A stretch of DNA of 64,000 nucleotides from Streptomyces mirabilis (GTDB lineage Bacteria > Actinomycetota > Actinomycetes > Streptomycetales > Streptomycetaceae). How positions within the stretch are numbered: position 1 is the first letter of the stretch; every line of letters begins with the position of its first letter. The DNA lies in contig NZ_CP074102.1 in assembly GCF_018310535.1 (NCBI RefSeq), forward strand, positions 8,122,001-8,186,000, given 5' to 3'. Shown one piece after another: positions 7,872 to 15,868 of this stretch. The notes under the pieces are model-generated. The model did not search any database, was not told the DNA's origin, and worked only from the letters and a program-made list of their open reading frames with translations. A program made the position numbers and the translations under genes.

Positions 7872-8828
7872 TTACGGCCGGGGCGTACGGCCGCGTTTGC
7901 GGGCCCGTGGCAGGTACACGTCCGTGCGCCCGGGGACGATCCGGTTGGAGACGCTGCCGAGGCGCTCCACGGTGAGCGTCACCTCGTCGCCGGGCTTCAG
8001 GGGCGGCGGCGTACGTTCCCCGACGCGCCCCCAGAACTCCGCGAGCGCCCCCCAGCCGCAGGTGCCCGAGCCGAGGATGTCGCCGGGGCGCACCCAGGTG
8101 TCGCGGGCGGCGTAGGCGACCATCTCCTCGAAGGTCCAGGAGACGTTGGCGAGGGTGTCGCGGCCGATCAGCTCGCCGTTGAGGGCGACCGTCATCTCCA
8201 GGTCGAGGAAGCCGTCCGGGTCGCGCCGGTCCGCCACCTCGTCGGCCGTGACCAGATACGGGCCGAGGGTGTTCGCGAAGTCCTTGCCCTTGGAGAAGCC
8301 GAGCCCGAGGTTCTTCTCCGGTTTCTGCAGATCGCGCGCCGACCAGTCGTTGAAGACGAGATAGCCGACGATGTGCTCGCGGGCCCGCTGGGGCGTGAGG
8401 TCCCGGCCCGCACGGCCGACGACCGCGCCCACCTCCAGCTCGAAGTCGAGCACCGAGCAGCCCGCCGGTACCGGAACGTCGTCGTGCGCGCCGTAGGCCG
8501 CGTGCGGGTTGGTGAAGTAGAAGTTCGGCGCCCGATACCACTCCTCGGGCACCTGCTCCAGACCGTCCAGCGACTTGGCGACACCCTCGATGTGCGCCTC
8601 GAAACCGACGAAGTCCCGGATGGACGGCGGCTTCAGCGGGGGCAGCAGCCGTACCTGATCCACCGTCAAGTCGCTCTCGACGGAGAGCGCTTCGCTGCCG
8701 GCGGCATGCAGCGCCTCCTGTTCGACGAGCGACAGGACGGTGGTGCCGGGCGGCAGCGGATGGATGATCCCCTCCTGGACGACCCCGGCGCGCTCCACGC
8801 CCTCGTACGCGTATGTCGTGAACCGCAT
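7872..8828 (-). CDS. Fumarylacetoacetate hydrolase-family protein (minus arm)
   Basis: A 318-residue FAH-family enzyme, the fold that hydrolyses or decarboxylates acyl-pyruvates and 2-oxo-dienoates in aromatic breakdown. The metal-binding signature is visible as DFELEVGAVVGRAG near residues 125-138, with FVGFEAHIEG upstream and NDWSARDLQKPE near 160-171, a common arrangement in FAH enzymes. Its ATG is 3 bp after the stop of the BBE-type oxidase gene. A second FAH-family gene stands in the plus arm (13877-14890), so the pathway may need two different C-C hydrolase or isomerase steps. Confidence 0.92.
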   Translation of the reverse strand: MRFTTYAYEGVERAGVVQEGIIHPLPPGTTVLSLVEQEALHAAGSEALSVESDLTVDQVRLLPPLKPPSIRDFVGFEAHIEGVAKSLDGLEQVPEEWYRAPNFYFTNPHAAYGAHDDVPVPAGCSVLDFELEVGAVVGRAGRDLTPQRAREHIVGYLVFNDWSARDLQKPEKNLGLGFSKGKDFANTLGPYLVTADEVADRRDPDGFLDLEMTVALNGELIGRDTLANVSWTFEEMVAYAARDTWVRPGDILGSGTCGWGALAEFWGRVGERTPPPLKPGDEVTLTVERLGSVSNRIVPGRTDVYLPRARKRGRTPRP

Positions 8829-8831
8829 GCC

Positions 8832-10214
8832 CTATCGCTCCCAGTCGTTGGTGTTGGTGACGGTCCCGGCGCTCAGATGGCCCACGAAGAGGCCCTTCGG
8901 GTCGCGAGCCGCCCGGATCTCCCGAAGCCGCTCCCACTGCGCGTCACCCATGAACCTCAGCTGCCGCACGGTGAAGTCGGAGTCCCCGAGGTACTGGCCC
9001 GCGGTCACCGGCCGCATCGCCGCCATCGCCTCGTCGAGCCAGCCGCGCAGTTCGGCGTCGCGCCCGGGATCGTCGTGGATGACGTAGGTGGCGCAGTAGA
9101 TCTCGGACTGCAAGGAGAAGGCCATGTCCGGGAGTTCACGCAGCGGGGCCATCGAGAACCAGATGGTGAAGGTCTGCCGGGTCGGCTGCTCGGTGAACGC
9201 CTTCCGGATCGCCGGCACGACCTCGTCGGCGGACCCGGTCAGCCAGGCGTTGTCGACGAGATAGCGGTGCCCCTCGGGGTTGGCGAGACGCTGGCCCTGA
9301 AGCTGCTCGGCGAGGGTCGTCGGCTGCGCCTCGATCCGCAACAGCGCCCGGTCCGCGTACGGGTTGGCGTGCAGCGGGGCCAGTGCCTCGGCGGCCTGCT
9401 CGGCGGTGTCGGTCATCGACACGCCCGTGACCAGCAGCACCGGCCCGTCCCCGGCGGGCGGGGTCTGTGTCAGGGCGACGATCTCGACCAGGTCGGAGAC
9501 GGTGTGGTGCATGCCGTGCAGCCAGGTCATGACCTCGTCGAAGAGGGCGAGCGGGTACGCGTACACGGTGTGCGCCAGATGTTTCGGCAGCGGGCGGGTG
9601 CGCAGATGGAAGCGGGTCACGACCCCGAAGAACCCCGGGCCCGCGCCGCGCGCCGCCCAGAACAGGTCGCTGTGGTCCGTCTCGTCCGCACGCACCAGTT
9701 CGCCCTCGGCGGTGACGACGTCGATCGCGACGACGTTCTCGGCCGCCCAGCCCCAGCCGCGCGCGTTCCAGCCCTGCCCGCCCTGGAGCAGAAAGCCGCC
9801 GATGCCGACGGAGGGACAGTGCCCGCCGTTGAAGAAACGCCCGAACTCCCCCAGATACGGGTTGAGTTCGTCGCCGCCCTTGACGCCCGGGGCCGCCGTC
9901 ACGATCCCGGTCCGCGGGTCGTACGTCATCTCGCGCAGGCCCCCGAGGTCGATCAGCAGCGCGTCCTCGCGCACCGACCAGGCGGCCCAGCTGTGCCCGC
10001 CGGAGCGGACGGCGACCTGCCACCCCCGTTCCAGGGCGAGTCGTACCCCGTCGACGACGTCCTGTTCGGACGCGGCCGTCAGCACGGCGGCGGGGGTGCG
10101 GTCCGACGGGCGGCGGGCGTTGAAGACCCTGCCGAAACACGCCTCCTCGAAGTCCTCGTCGCCGGGGAAGTGGAGGGCGCCTGAGAAACGGTCGATGCGC
10201 ACGCTCGTACTCAC
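8832..10214 (-). CDS. FAD-linked oxidase, berberine-bridge-enzyme type
   Basis: A 460-residue PCMH-type FAD oxidase with a C-terminal BBE domain. The flavin-attaching His is in VRSGGHSWAAWS near residue 75. The second attachment Cys of bicovalent BBE enzymes is missing (the loop reads GGQGWNARGWG), so a single covalent link is expected. The C-terminal region WERLREIRAARDPKGLF is the BBE end motif. It probably oxidises a phenol, alcohol or amine-adjacent carbon with oxygen. GTG start overlaps the stop of the cyclase-family gene (GTGA). Cytoplasmic: no signal peptide seen. Confidence 0.92.
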   Translation of the reverse strand: MSTSVRIDRFSGALHFPGDEDFEEACFGRVFNARRPSDRTPAAVLTAASEQDVVDGVRLALERGWQVAVRSGGHSWAAWSVREDALLIDLGGLREMTYDPRTGIVTAAPGVKGGDELNPYLGEFGRFFNGGHCPSVGIGGFLLQGGQGWNARGWGWAAENVVAIDVVTAEGELVRADETDHSDLFWAARGAGPGFFGVVTRFHLRTRPLPKHLAHTVYAYPLALFDEVMTWLHGMHHTVSDLVEIVALTQTPPAGDGPVLLVTGVSMTDTAEQAAEALAPLHANPYADRALLRIEAQPTTLAEQLQGQRLANPEGHRYLVDNAWLTGSADEVVPAIRKAFTEQPTRQTFTIWFSMAPLRELPDMAFSLQSEIYCATYVIHDDPGRDAELRGWLDEAMAAMRPVTAGQYLGDSDFTVRQLRFMGDAQWERLREIRAARDPKGLFVGHLSAGTVTNTNDWER

Positions 10215-11179
10215 TTGATCGCGATCGGATTGACAGGGGCGCCCACCGCGCCGGTGACCGGCAGCGGCGCCGCGATCAGCAGGAACTCATGGACACCGTC
10301 GGCGGCGCAGTCCTCGGCCAGCTCCTCCAGGTCCCACATCTCGCCCAGCGGGAGGCCCATGTTGGGGATCGCGATCTGGTGCAGCGGGGACATCGCCGGC
10401 TGGGCGAACTCGTACGGGCGTACTTCGAGCCCCCAGGTGTCGGAGGCGATCGCGGCGATCTCCGTACGGTGCAGCCAGCCGAGCGTGGTGAAGGAGAGGC
10501 CCGGGGCGTCCCCGGCGGCGTACCCACCCCACGCGCCGAGTCGCCGTACCCGCCCCAACTGCCCGGTCCTGACGAGGACCAGATCGCCGCGCCGTACGGA
10601 CGAGGTGGCGCCCTGCGCCTCGATCGTGGCGCGCAGATGCTCCTCCAGGATCGGGAAACCGTCCGGGAGCTCGCCGTGTTCGTCGCCGACCGCGCGGCCC
10701 ACGTCGAGCAGGACCCCGCGCCCGGTGAAGGCGTCCTTCATGTGCTCGATGCCGGTGACCGAGTCCCCGTCGCCGTTGACGATGGTGCACGGACGGCCGT
10801 TCCAGGCCCGCTTGTTGTCGTAGATGTGTCCGAGGCCGTCCCACTGGGTGGAGGCCTGGAGCGGCATCACGACATGGTCGTCGGCGCCCCCGAAGCCGTG
10901 CGGGAAGCCCTGCGTCCCGGCGGCCGCGTCCGAACCGGTGTCCTTCATGTAGTGGACGGGGTTGATCCGGCCACGGAAACCGCGCTGTGGGCCCCTCTCG
11001 TTGAACTCCTGGGAGAGCGAGAACGACCGGCCCCGCCGGACCAGGCCCGCCGCGTGCGCCCGTATCGCGTCGTCGATGAAATTGAGCGTGCCCAGCACGT
11101 CGTCCTCACCCCAACGGCCCCAGTTCCGGTAGGCGGAACGGGCTTTGGCGAGCTCTTCCTCAATCGGACCCAGGCTCAT
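10211..11179 (-). CDS. Cyclase-family (PF04199) hydrolase
   Basis: A 322-residue member of the family that includes kynurenine formamidase, isatin hydrolase and polyketide cyclase-like enzymes. The family metal-site motif HxGTHxDxPxH appears in a variant form as STQWDGLGHIY near residues 90-100: the Asp and last His are kept and the first His is Gln, as in the longer ~320-residue subgroup. It probably hydrolyses an amide or lactone or opens a ring. The ATG overlaps the amidohydrolase stop (ATGA). Substrate inferred only from the surrounding aromatic-type genes. Confidence 0.88.
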   Translation of the reverse strand: MSLGPIEEELAKARSAYRNWGRWGEDDVLGTLNFIDDAIRAHAAGLVRRGRSFSLSQEFNERGPQRGFRGRINPVHYMKDTGSDAAAGTQGFPHGFGGADDHVVMPLQASTQWDGLGHIYDNKRAWNGRPCTIVNGDGDSVTGIEHMKDAFTGRGVLLDVGRAVGDEHGELPDGFPILEEHLRATIEAQGATSSVRRGDLVLVRTGQLGRVRRLGAWGGYAAGDAPGLSFTTLGWLHRTEIAAIASDTWGLEVRPYEFAQPAMSPLHQIAIPNMGLPLGEMWDLEELAEDCAADGVHEFLLIAAPLPVTGAVGAPVNPIAIK

Positions 11180-12180
11180 CGAGTACGTCCATTCTGTAGC
11201 AGGTCGAGAGCGTTGCCCCCGGCGACGGCGACACGGTCGGCCGGGGACAGCCCGGCGGCGTCCAGCCGGGCCACCGGGTCCTCGACGCCCATGTCGAAAG
11301 GGTGATCGGTGCCGAGGACCACCCGGTCCGCGCCGACCTCCTCGACCAGATGGCGCAGGCCGCCCGGGGTGTAGACGAGCGCGTCGAACCACATGCGGCG
11401 CAGATACGCGCTCGGCGGCTCCGCGCAGCCGCGCGCGTCCTCGCGCACGTGCCAGGCGTGGTCGGAACGGCCGATGTACGTCGGCAGATAGCCCCCGCCG
11501 TGCGCGGCGACGAGCTTGAGTCGCGGGAAGCGGTCCAGGACACCGGTGAAGATGAGGTGCGAGAGCGCGACCGTCGTCTCGACGGGCTGCCCGACCGTGT
11601 TGCCGAGGTAGTGCGTGGCCAGCCGTTCGCCGAGCGAGCAGCCCCAGGGGTGCACGAAGACGACCGCGCCGAGCTCCTCGGCCCGCTGCCACACCGGGTC
11701 GTGCGCCGGGTCCGCGAGCTCCCGTCCGTCCACGGTCGTGGACACGCTGATTCCGTACAGGCCGTACTCCGTGACCGCCTTGTCGAGGAGCGCGACCGCG
11801 AGGTCCGGATGCTGGAGCGGGACCGTGCCCATGCCGTAGAGCCGCTCCGGCGCGACCGCGCAGTGCGCGGCCACGGCCTCGTTGACCGTGTGCGCCAGGC
11901 GTATGCCGAGATCCGCGTCCGCCCAGTAGTGGTGCATTGGCATCGGGCCGACCACCTGGAGGTCGACACCCATCGCGTCCAGGTCGGCGAGCCTGGTCGT
12001 GACGTCCGTCAACTTCGGAGCGAGGCGCTGGAGTTGGGCGCGGTTGGCTGCCAGTGACGTGGGGGAGTGCGCCCGCTGTTCGTTGGCCAGCTCGGCGGCC
12101 AGGCCGGGCGTGCCCGCGCACAGCGCGTCGGCGGCGGGAACGGCGAGGTGACCGTGGAAGTCCACGACGGGAACGTTCAT
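11176..12180 (-). CDS. Amidohydrolase_2 / ACMSD-like metal-dependent decarboxylase or hydrolase
   Basis: A 334-residue TIM-barrel amidohydrolase. Metal ligands are visible: HxH at H9/H11 (VDFHGHL), His in FVHPWGCS, His in VAAHGGGYLP and Asp in LGTDHPFDMG. This is the set of 2-amino-3-carboxymuconate semialdehyde, gamma-resorcylate and 5-carboxyvanillate decarboxylases, so removal of a carboxyl group from an aromatic or ring-opened acid is the leading idea. It is coupled at both ends, sharing ATGA with the monooxygenase stop upstream and with the cyclase start downstream. Confidence 0.9.
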   Translation of the reverse strand: MNVPVVDFHGHLAVPAADALCAGTPGLAAELANEQRAHSPTSLAANRAQLQRLAPKLTDVTTRLADLDAMGVDLQVVGPMPMHHYWADADLGIRLAHTVNEAVAAHCAVAPERLYGMGTVPLQHPDLAVALLDKAVTEYGLYGISVSTTVDGRELADPAHDPVWQRAEELGAVVFVHPWGCSLGERLATHYLGNTVGQPVETTVALSHLIFTGVLDRFPRLKLVAAHGGGYLPTYIGRSDHAWHVREDARGCAEPPSAYLRRMWFDALVYTPGGLRHLVEEVGADRVVLGTDHPFDMGVEDPVARLDAAGLSPADRVAVAGGNALDLLQNGRTR

Positions 12181-13301
12181 GCGGCGGCCGTCAGGTAGTC
12201 CAGGGTCTCCGACATGATCCGGCCGGGGTCCGCGCCGGGCGTCTCCGGATGGATCTCCCAGTCGGCGAGGCGCAGCGAGTTCTCCAGCACCACCCGCACC
12301 CGGGGCAGCCGGCGCGCCATGAAGGTGTCGAGCGCCTTGTCGAGCGGCGCCCCGCCGGTGACGAGTTCCGCGAGCACGACCGCGTCCTCGGCGCACATCG
12401 CGGCGCCCTGCGCGATCAGCGGCGGGCAGGCGTGCGCGGCGTCCCCGATGATCACCGTACGGCCCCGGTACCAGGGCTCGTCGACGAGGATCGCCTCGAT
12501 CCACCGGTAGTCGACCGGGGCGTCGTCCGGCAGCGAGGCGAGGATCCTGCCCCATGTGCCGCCGTACCCGGCGCCGCGCTCGCGCAGCAGCGACAGCGGG
12601 GCGCGCGGGCCGATCAGCGAGGCGTCGAGGTTCTCGTCGAGCAGGTAGGCGTAGCACCGGTCGGGCGAGATGGGGCTGTAGCCGGCCTTGTAGCGCGGGC
12701 CACCGTAGTACACCTCCGCGCAGTCCATCTCGGGCGGGCGCTGCGCGACCACCCGGAAGATCGACATACCCACCGGGCGGGGCCTGGTGGTGATCCCGAT
12801 CAGCTGCCGCATCCGCGAGTTGATGCCGTCGGCGCCGACCACGAGGTCGTAGCGGCCGCTGGTGCCGTCGGTGAACGTGACGTCCACATGGCCGGGGGAC
12901 TGGTCGAGCTTCGCCACGCTCAGCGCCAGCCGGACACGTACCCCCTGCGCGTAGACCGCGTCGCACAGCGCGTCCTGCAGGTGCGAGCGCAGCGCGCCCG
13001 CCGTCGACGGCAGCTCGGCACCGCCGGTGTGCGGGGTGCGCAGCTCGGCGAGCAGTCCGCCGTCGGCCCGGCGCAGCCGCATCACGTCGAACGGGACGGC
13101 GCGGGCGAGCACCCGGTCGAGCACGCCCACCGAGCGCAGCGCCTTGAGCGCGTTGCCCTGGACGGTGATGCCGTGGCCCACACCGAACCACTGGGGCGAT
13201 ACCTCGGCGAGTTCGACCTCGGCGCCCCGCTGGGCGAGCGCGAGCGACAGCACGCTACCGGTGATGCCGCCGCCGACGACGAGCACCTTGTGTACGGGCA
13301 T
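12177..13301 (-). CDS. FAD-dependent aromatic hydroxylase-type monooxygenase
   Basis: A 374-residue class A flavoprotein monooxygenase (p-hydroxybenzoate/salicylate hydroxylase type). It shows the dinucleotide motif VVGGGITGS at residues 8-16, the DG motif LVVGADGINSR near 155-165 and the GD motif VIIGDAAHACPP near 282-293. NAD(P)H-dependent ring hydroxylation is the typical reaction. The start MPVHK is preceded by AAGGA, so the 42 extra upstream codons are discarded. It follows the ABM gene by 41 bp and is coupled to the amidohydrolase gene. Confidence 0.92.
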   Translation of the reverse strand: MPVHKVLVVGGGITGSVLSLALAQRGAEVELAEVSPQWFGVGHGITVQGNALKALRSVGVLDRVLARAVPFDVMRLRRADGGLLAELRTPHTGGAELPSTAGALRSHLQDALCDAVYAQGVRVRLALSVAKLDQSPGHVDVTFTDGTSGRYDLVVGADGINSRMRQLIGITTRPRPVGMSIFRVVAQRPPEMDCAEVYYGGPRYKAGYSPISPDRCYAYLLDENLDASLIGPRAPLSLLRERGAGYGGTWGRILASLPDDAPVDYRWIEAILVDEPWYRGRTVIIGDAAHACPPLIAQGAAMCAEDAVVLAELVTGGAPLDKALDTFMARRLPRVRVVLENSLRLADWEIHPETPGADPGRIMSETLDYLTAAA

Positions 13302-13342
13302 GGGCGATCCTTGCGAACGTAGGAGAAGAAGGAGGGGTGCGG

Positions 13343-13648
13343 TCAGGCGGTGAAGCGGTCGCCGAGCGTGCGGTAGTGCTCGACGGCGGGTGGCGCGGCG
13401 AAGAACGGGCCCACCAGGGCGCGCCACCGCTGGAAGCGCTCGGAGCTGCGGAAGCCGACCGTGTGCGCCTCCACGGACGTCCAGCCGACCAGCAGCAGAT
13501 AGCTGTCCGGGCGCTCCTCGCAGCGCAGCAGCTCCGTCCAGCGGAACCCGTCCGCCTCGGCGAGCACCTCGCGGGCCTTGTCGAAGACGGCCTCGAAAAC
13601 TCGCTCACGACCGGCTTCCACGGTCAGCTCGGCATGCTCGACGATCAC
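13343..13648 (-). CDS. Antibiotic-biosynthesis-monooxygenase (ABM) domain protein
   Basis: A 101-residue single ABM-domain (dimeric ferredoxin-like alpha-beta barrel) protein. HAELTVEAGRERVFEAVFDKA, a central LRCEERPDSYLLLVGW strand pair and the terminal FAAPPAVEHY match the family. Members are cofactor-free oxygenases of quinol-type substrates or partner subunits. GTG start with GAGGAG seven bases upstream. First gene of the minus arm, facing the plus arm across a 228-bp divergent promoter region. Confidence 0.85.
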   Translation of the reverse strand: MIVEHAELTVEAGRERVFEAVFDKAREVLAEADGFRWTELLRCEERPDSYLLLVGWTSVEAHTVGFRSSERFQRWRALVGPFFAAPPAVEHYRTLGDRFTA

Positions 13649-13672
13649 ACTCGCTCCTCAGGTCCGATGGTG

Positions 13673-13690
13673 CTCCGAGCCTGCTCGGAG
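13673..13690. promoter_or_regulatory. Palindromic operator candidate between the two catabolic arms
   Basis: CTCCGAGC-CT-GCTCGGAG is a perfect 8+2+8 inverted repeat 25 bp upstream of the ABM start and inside the only divergent promoter region of the locus. A weaker repeat, CGTTG-N6-CAACG, follows at 13694-13709. Either could bind the locus regulator. No consensus promoter could be assigned confidently. Confidence 0.5.
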
Positions 13691-13876
13691 GGTCGTTGCA
13701 GGGTCAACGGATCGAGGCATCGGCAAGGGGGACGTCATCCATCCCGTACGACGATGGGCCGCTGATCACACGGCCTCCGGCCCCCTGATGGCAGGCATCG
13801 CGGATCGTCATTTCCGCCCCGCCCCCGCGCTGCCTAGCGTCGACGGCAAGCCACCCGCCGTACGAGGAGACCGCCC

Positions 13877-14890
13877 GTGTCCGACCGACTTCCCTCCCCC
13901 AAGTTCTCGGCTGCGCTCGAACAGGGAGGGACCCCCATCACCGGACCGTTCGCCCTCGGCACCTTCGGGGACGGCTCACGGGTCTTCCCGGGCCTGGTCG
14001 TCGGGCCCCGGGTACGTGACTTGTCCGACCTGGCCCCGTCCCTGCGCGCGGTCGTCGAGGACTGGGAGGCCCTCTTCCCGCGCCTGGTCGACCTTGCCCA
14101 GGAGGCCGCCGACGCCTGGCACGACCTCGCCGACCTGCGCGTCCTCGCCCCCATCGAGCCCGGCCAGATCCTGCAGAGCGGCGCCAACTACCGCAAGCAC
14201 GTGGTGGACCTGGTCGCCGCCGAGAAGGAGAGCGTGCACGGTGCCACGCCCGAGGAGGCCCGCGCGGACGCCGAGCGGATGATGGACGAGCGGATCCGCA
14301 GCGGCGTCCCGTACGTCTTCCTCGGCTCGCCCCGCGCGATCTGCGGCCCGTACGACGACATCGTGCTGCCCGCGTTCGGTGAACAGCACGACTGGGAGCT
14401 CGAACTCGCCCTCGTCATCGGCAGGACGGGCAAGAACATCCTGGTCGAGGACGCGATGTCGTACGTCGCCGCCTACACCATCTGCAACGACCTCACCACC
14501 CGCGACCGGCTCTACCGGCCCGACCTCAAGGCCATCGGCACCGACTGGTTCACCGCCAAGAACGCCGACACCTTCCTGCCGACCGGCCCCTTCCTCGTAC
14601 CGGCCGCCTTCGTCGGCAACCCCACCGAAGACGCGGACGTCCGGATCACCCTGCGCCACAACGGAGTCGTGCGCCAGGACGAGTCCACCAAGGACATGAT
14701 CTTCGACATTCCCCGGCTCATCGCCTATGTCTCCACGACCACCACCCTGCGCCCCGGTGACCTGCTGCTCACCGGTTCCCCGGCGGGCAACGGCGCGCAC
14801 TGGGGCGTCTTCCTCAAACCCGGAGACGTCATGGAGGCGGAAATCACGGGCCTCGGCCACCAGCGCAACACCGTCAGGAGCGGACAGTGA
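13877..14890 (+). CDS. Fumarylacetoacetate hydrolase-family protein (plus arm)
   Basis: A 337-residue FAH-family enzyme. Key segments are GANYRKHVVD near residues 102-111, the metal-binding WELELALVIGRTG near 173-185, and a C-terminal LRPGDLLLTGSPAGNG. The family covers acylpyruvate hydrolases, 2-oxo-hept-3-ene-dioate hydratases and beta-diketone hydrolases. GTG start; GAGGAGA lies just upstream. First gene of the plus arm; its stop overlaps the GTG of the dioxygenase gene. It differs clearly in sequence from the minus-arm FAH protein, so the two are not recent duplicates. Confidence 0.92.
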   Translation: MSDRLPSPKFSAALEQGGTPITGPFALGTFGDGSRVFPGLVVGPRVRDLSDLAPSLRAVVEDWEALFPRLVDLAQEAADAWHDLADLRVLAPIEPGQILQSGANYRKHVVDLVAAEKESVHGATPEEARADAERMMDERIRSGVPYVFLGSPRAICGPYDDIVLPAFGEQHDWELELALVIGRTGKNILVEDAMSYVAAYTICNDLTTRDRLYRPDLKAIGTDWFTAKNADTFLPTGPFLVPAAFVGNPTEDADVRITLRHNGVVRQDESTKDMIFDIPRLIAYVSTTTTLRPGDLLLTGSPAGNGAHWGVFLKPGDVMEAEITGLGHQRNTVRSGQ

Positions 14891-15828
14891 CCAGCACCTT
14901 CCAGCCCATCACCCACCTCCGCCATGTCGACCTGGCCGTACCGGACTTCGCCAGGCAACGCACCTTCTACGGCACCACCTGGGGCCTGACCGAGGTCGCC
15001 GGCGACACCGGGATCGCCTTCTTCGCCGCCGAGGGCAGCCCCGAGCAGTACATCGTCCGCATCCGCGAGGACGAGCGGAAGCGGATGGACCTGGTCGCCT
15101 TCGGCGCCCTCTCGCCGGCCGCCGTGGACGAGCTGCATCTGCGCCTCGGGCGGTCCGGAGTCCAACTCATCGGCGAACCGGGGACGTTGGACACGCCCGG
15201 CGGCGGCTACGGCTTCCGCTTCTTCGACCCGGACGGCCGGGTCGTGGAGGTGTCCGCCGACGTCGAGACGCGCGCACACCGCAGGATCGAGGAGCGCGAG
15301 GCGATCCCGGTGCGCCTCTCGCACTGCGTGGTCAACTCCCAGGACCCGGAAGGGCTGCGGGACTTCTACGTCCGGCACCTCGGCTTCCGGCTCACCGACA
15401 CCCTGTACTCGGCGCACATGGGCGACCTCATGTACTTCCTGCGGTGCAGCCCGCTCCACCACTCCTTCGCCATCGCGCGCGGCCCCCATGTCTCCCTGCA
15501 CCACGCCTCGTTCGAGATGCGCGGAGTGGAGGAGTACATGCGCGGTACGGGGCGGGCGCTGCGCGCCGGTACCCGGCTCACCTGGGGCCCCGGCCGCCAT
15601 CTCGCGGGCGACAACACCTTCTCCTACTTCCACGACCCGCACGGCAACACGGTCGAGTACACGACCGAACTCGCGGTCCTGGAGGAGGACCTGTGGCACC
15701 CGGGCCGCCACGACGTGGACGATCCGATCACCCAGGACCAGTGGGGCACCGCGGACCCGATGAGCGAGTCGGTCGCCAAGGAGCAGTTCAACGACCCCGA
15801 CGTGCTGTTCGTCGCACCCCCCGTGTAG
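14887..15828 (+). CDS. Two-domain VOC protein, type I extradiol dioxygenase-like
   Basis: At 313 residues it has the size of ring-cleaving extradiol dioxygenases such as 2,3-dihydroxybiphenyl dioxygenase, with two VOC repeats (residues ~10-125 and ~143-260). A full metal triad is visible in the C-terminal repeat: H146 (RLSHCV), a His near 206 (LHHASF) and E257 (TVEYTTE). These positions fit the iron ligands of BphC-type enzymes. Meta cleavage of a catechol-like intermediate is therefore plausible and would feed the FAH-family hydrolase encoded just upstream. GTG start overlaps the upstream stop. Confidence 0.85.
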   Translation: MTSTFQPITHLRHVDLAVPDFARQRTFYGTTWGLTEVAGDTGIAFFAAEGSPEQYIVRIREDERKRMDLVAFGALSPAAVDELHLRLGRSGVQLIGEPGTLDTPGGGYGFRFFDPDGRVVEVSADVETRAHRRIEEREAIPVRLSHCVVNSQDPEGLRDFYVRHLGFRLTDTLYSAHMGDLMYFLRCSPLHHSFAIARGPHVSLHHASFEMRGVEEYMRGTGRALRAGTRLTWGPGRHLAGDNTFSYFHDPHGNTVEYTTELAVLEEDLWHPGRHDVDDPITQDQWGTADPMSESVAKEQFNDPDVLFVAPPV

Positions 15829-15868
15829 CCGTCGACCGCCGTCAACCACCCGCAGAGAGGTCGCAGTT

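Noticed and set aside
7752..10184. 810-codon open frame on the plus strand
   Set aside because: Fully antisense to the FAH-family and BBE-oxidase genes, which have motifs and coupled starts; the translation is low-complexity.
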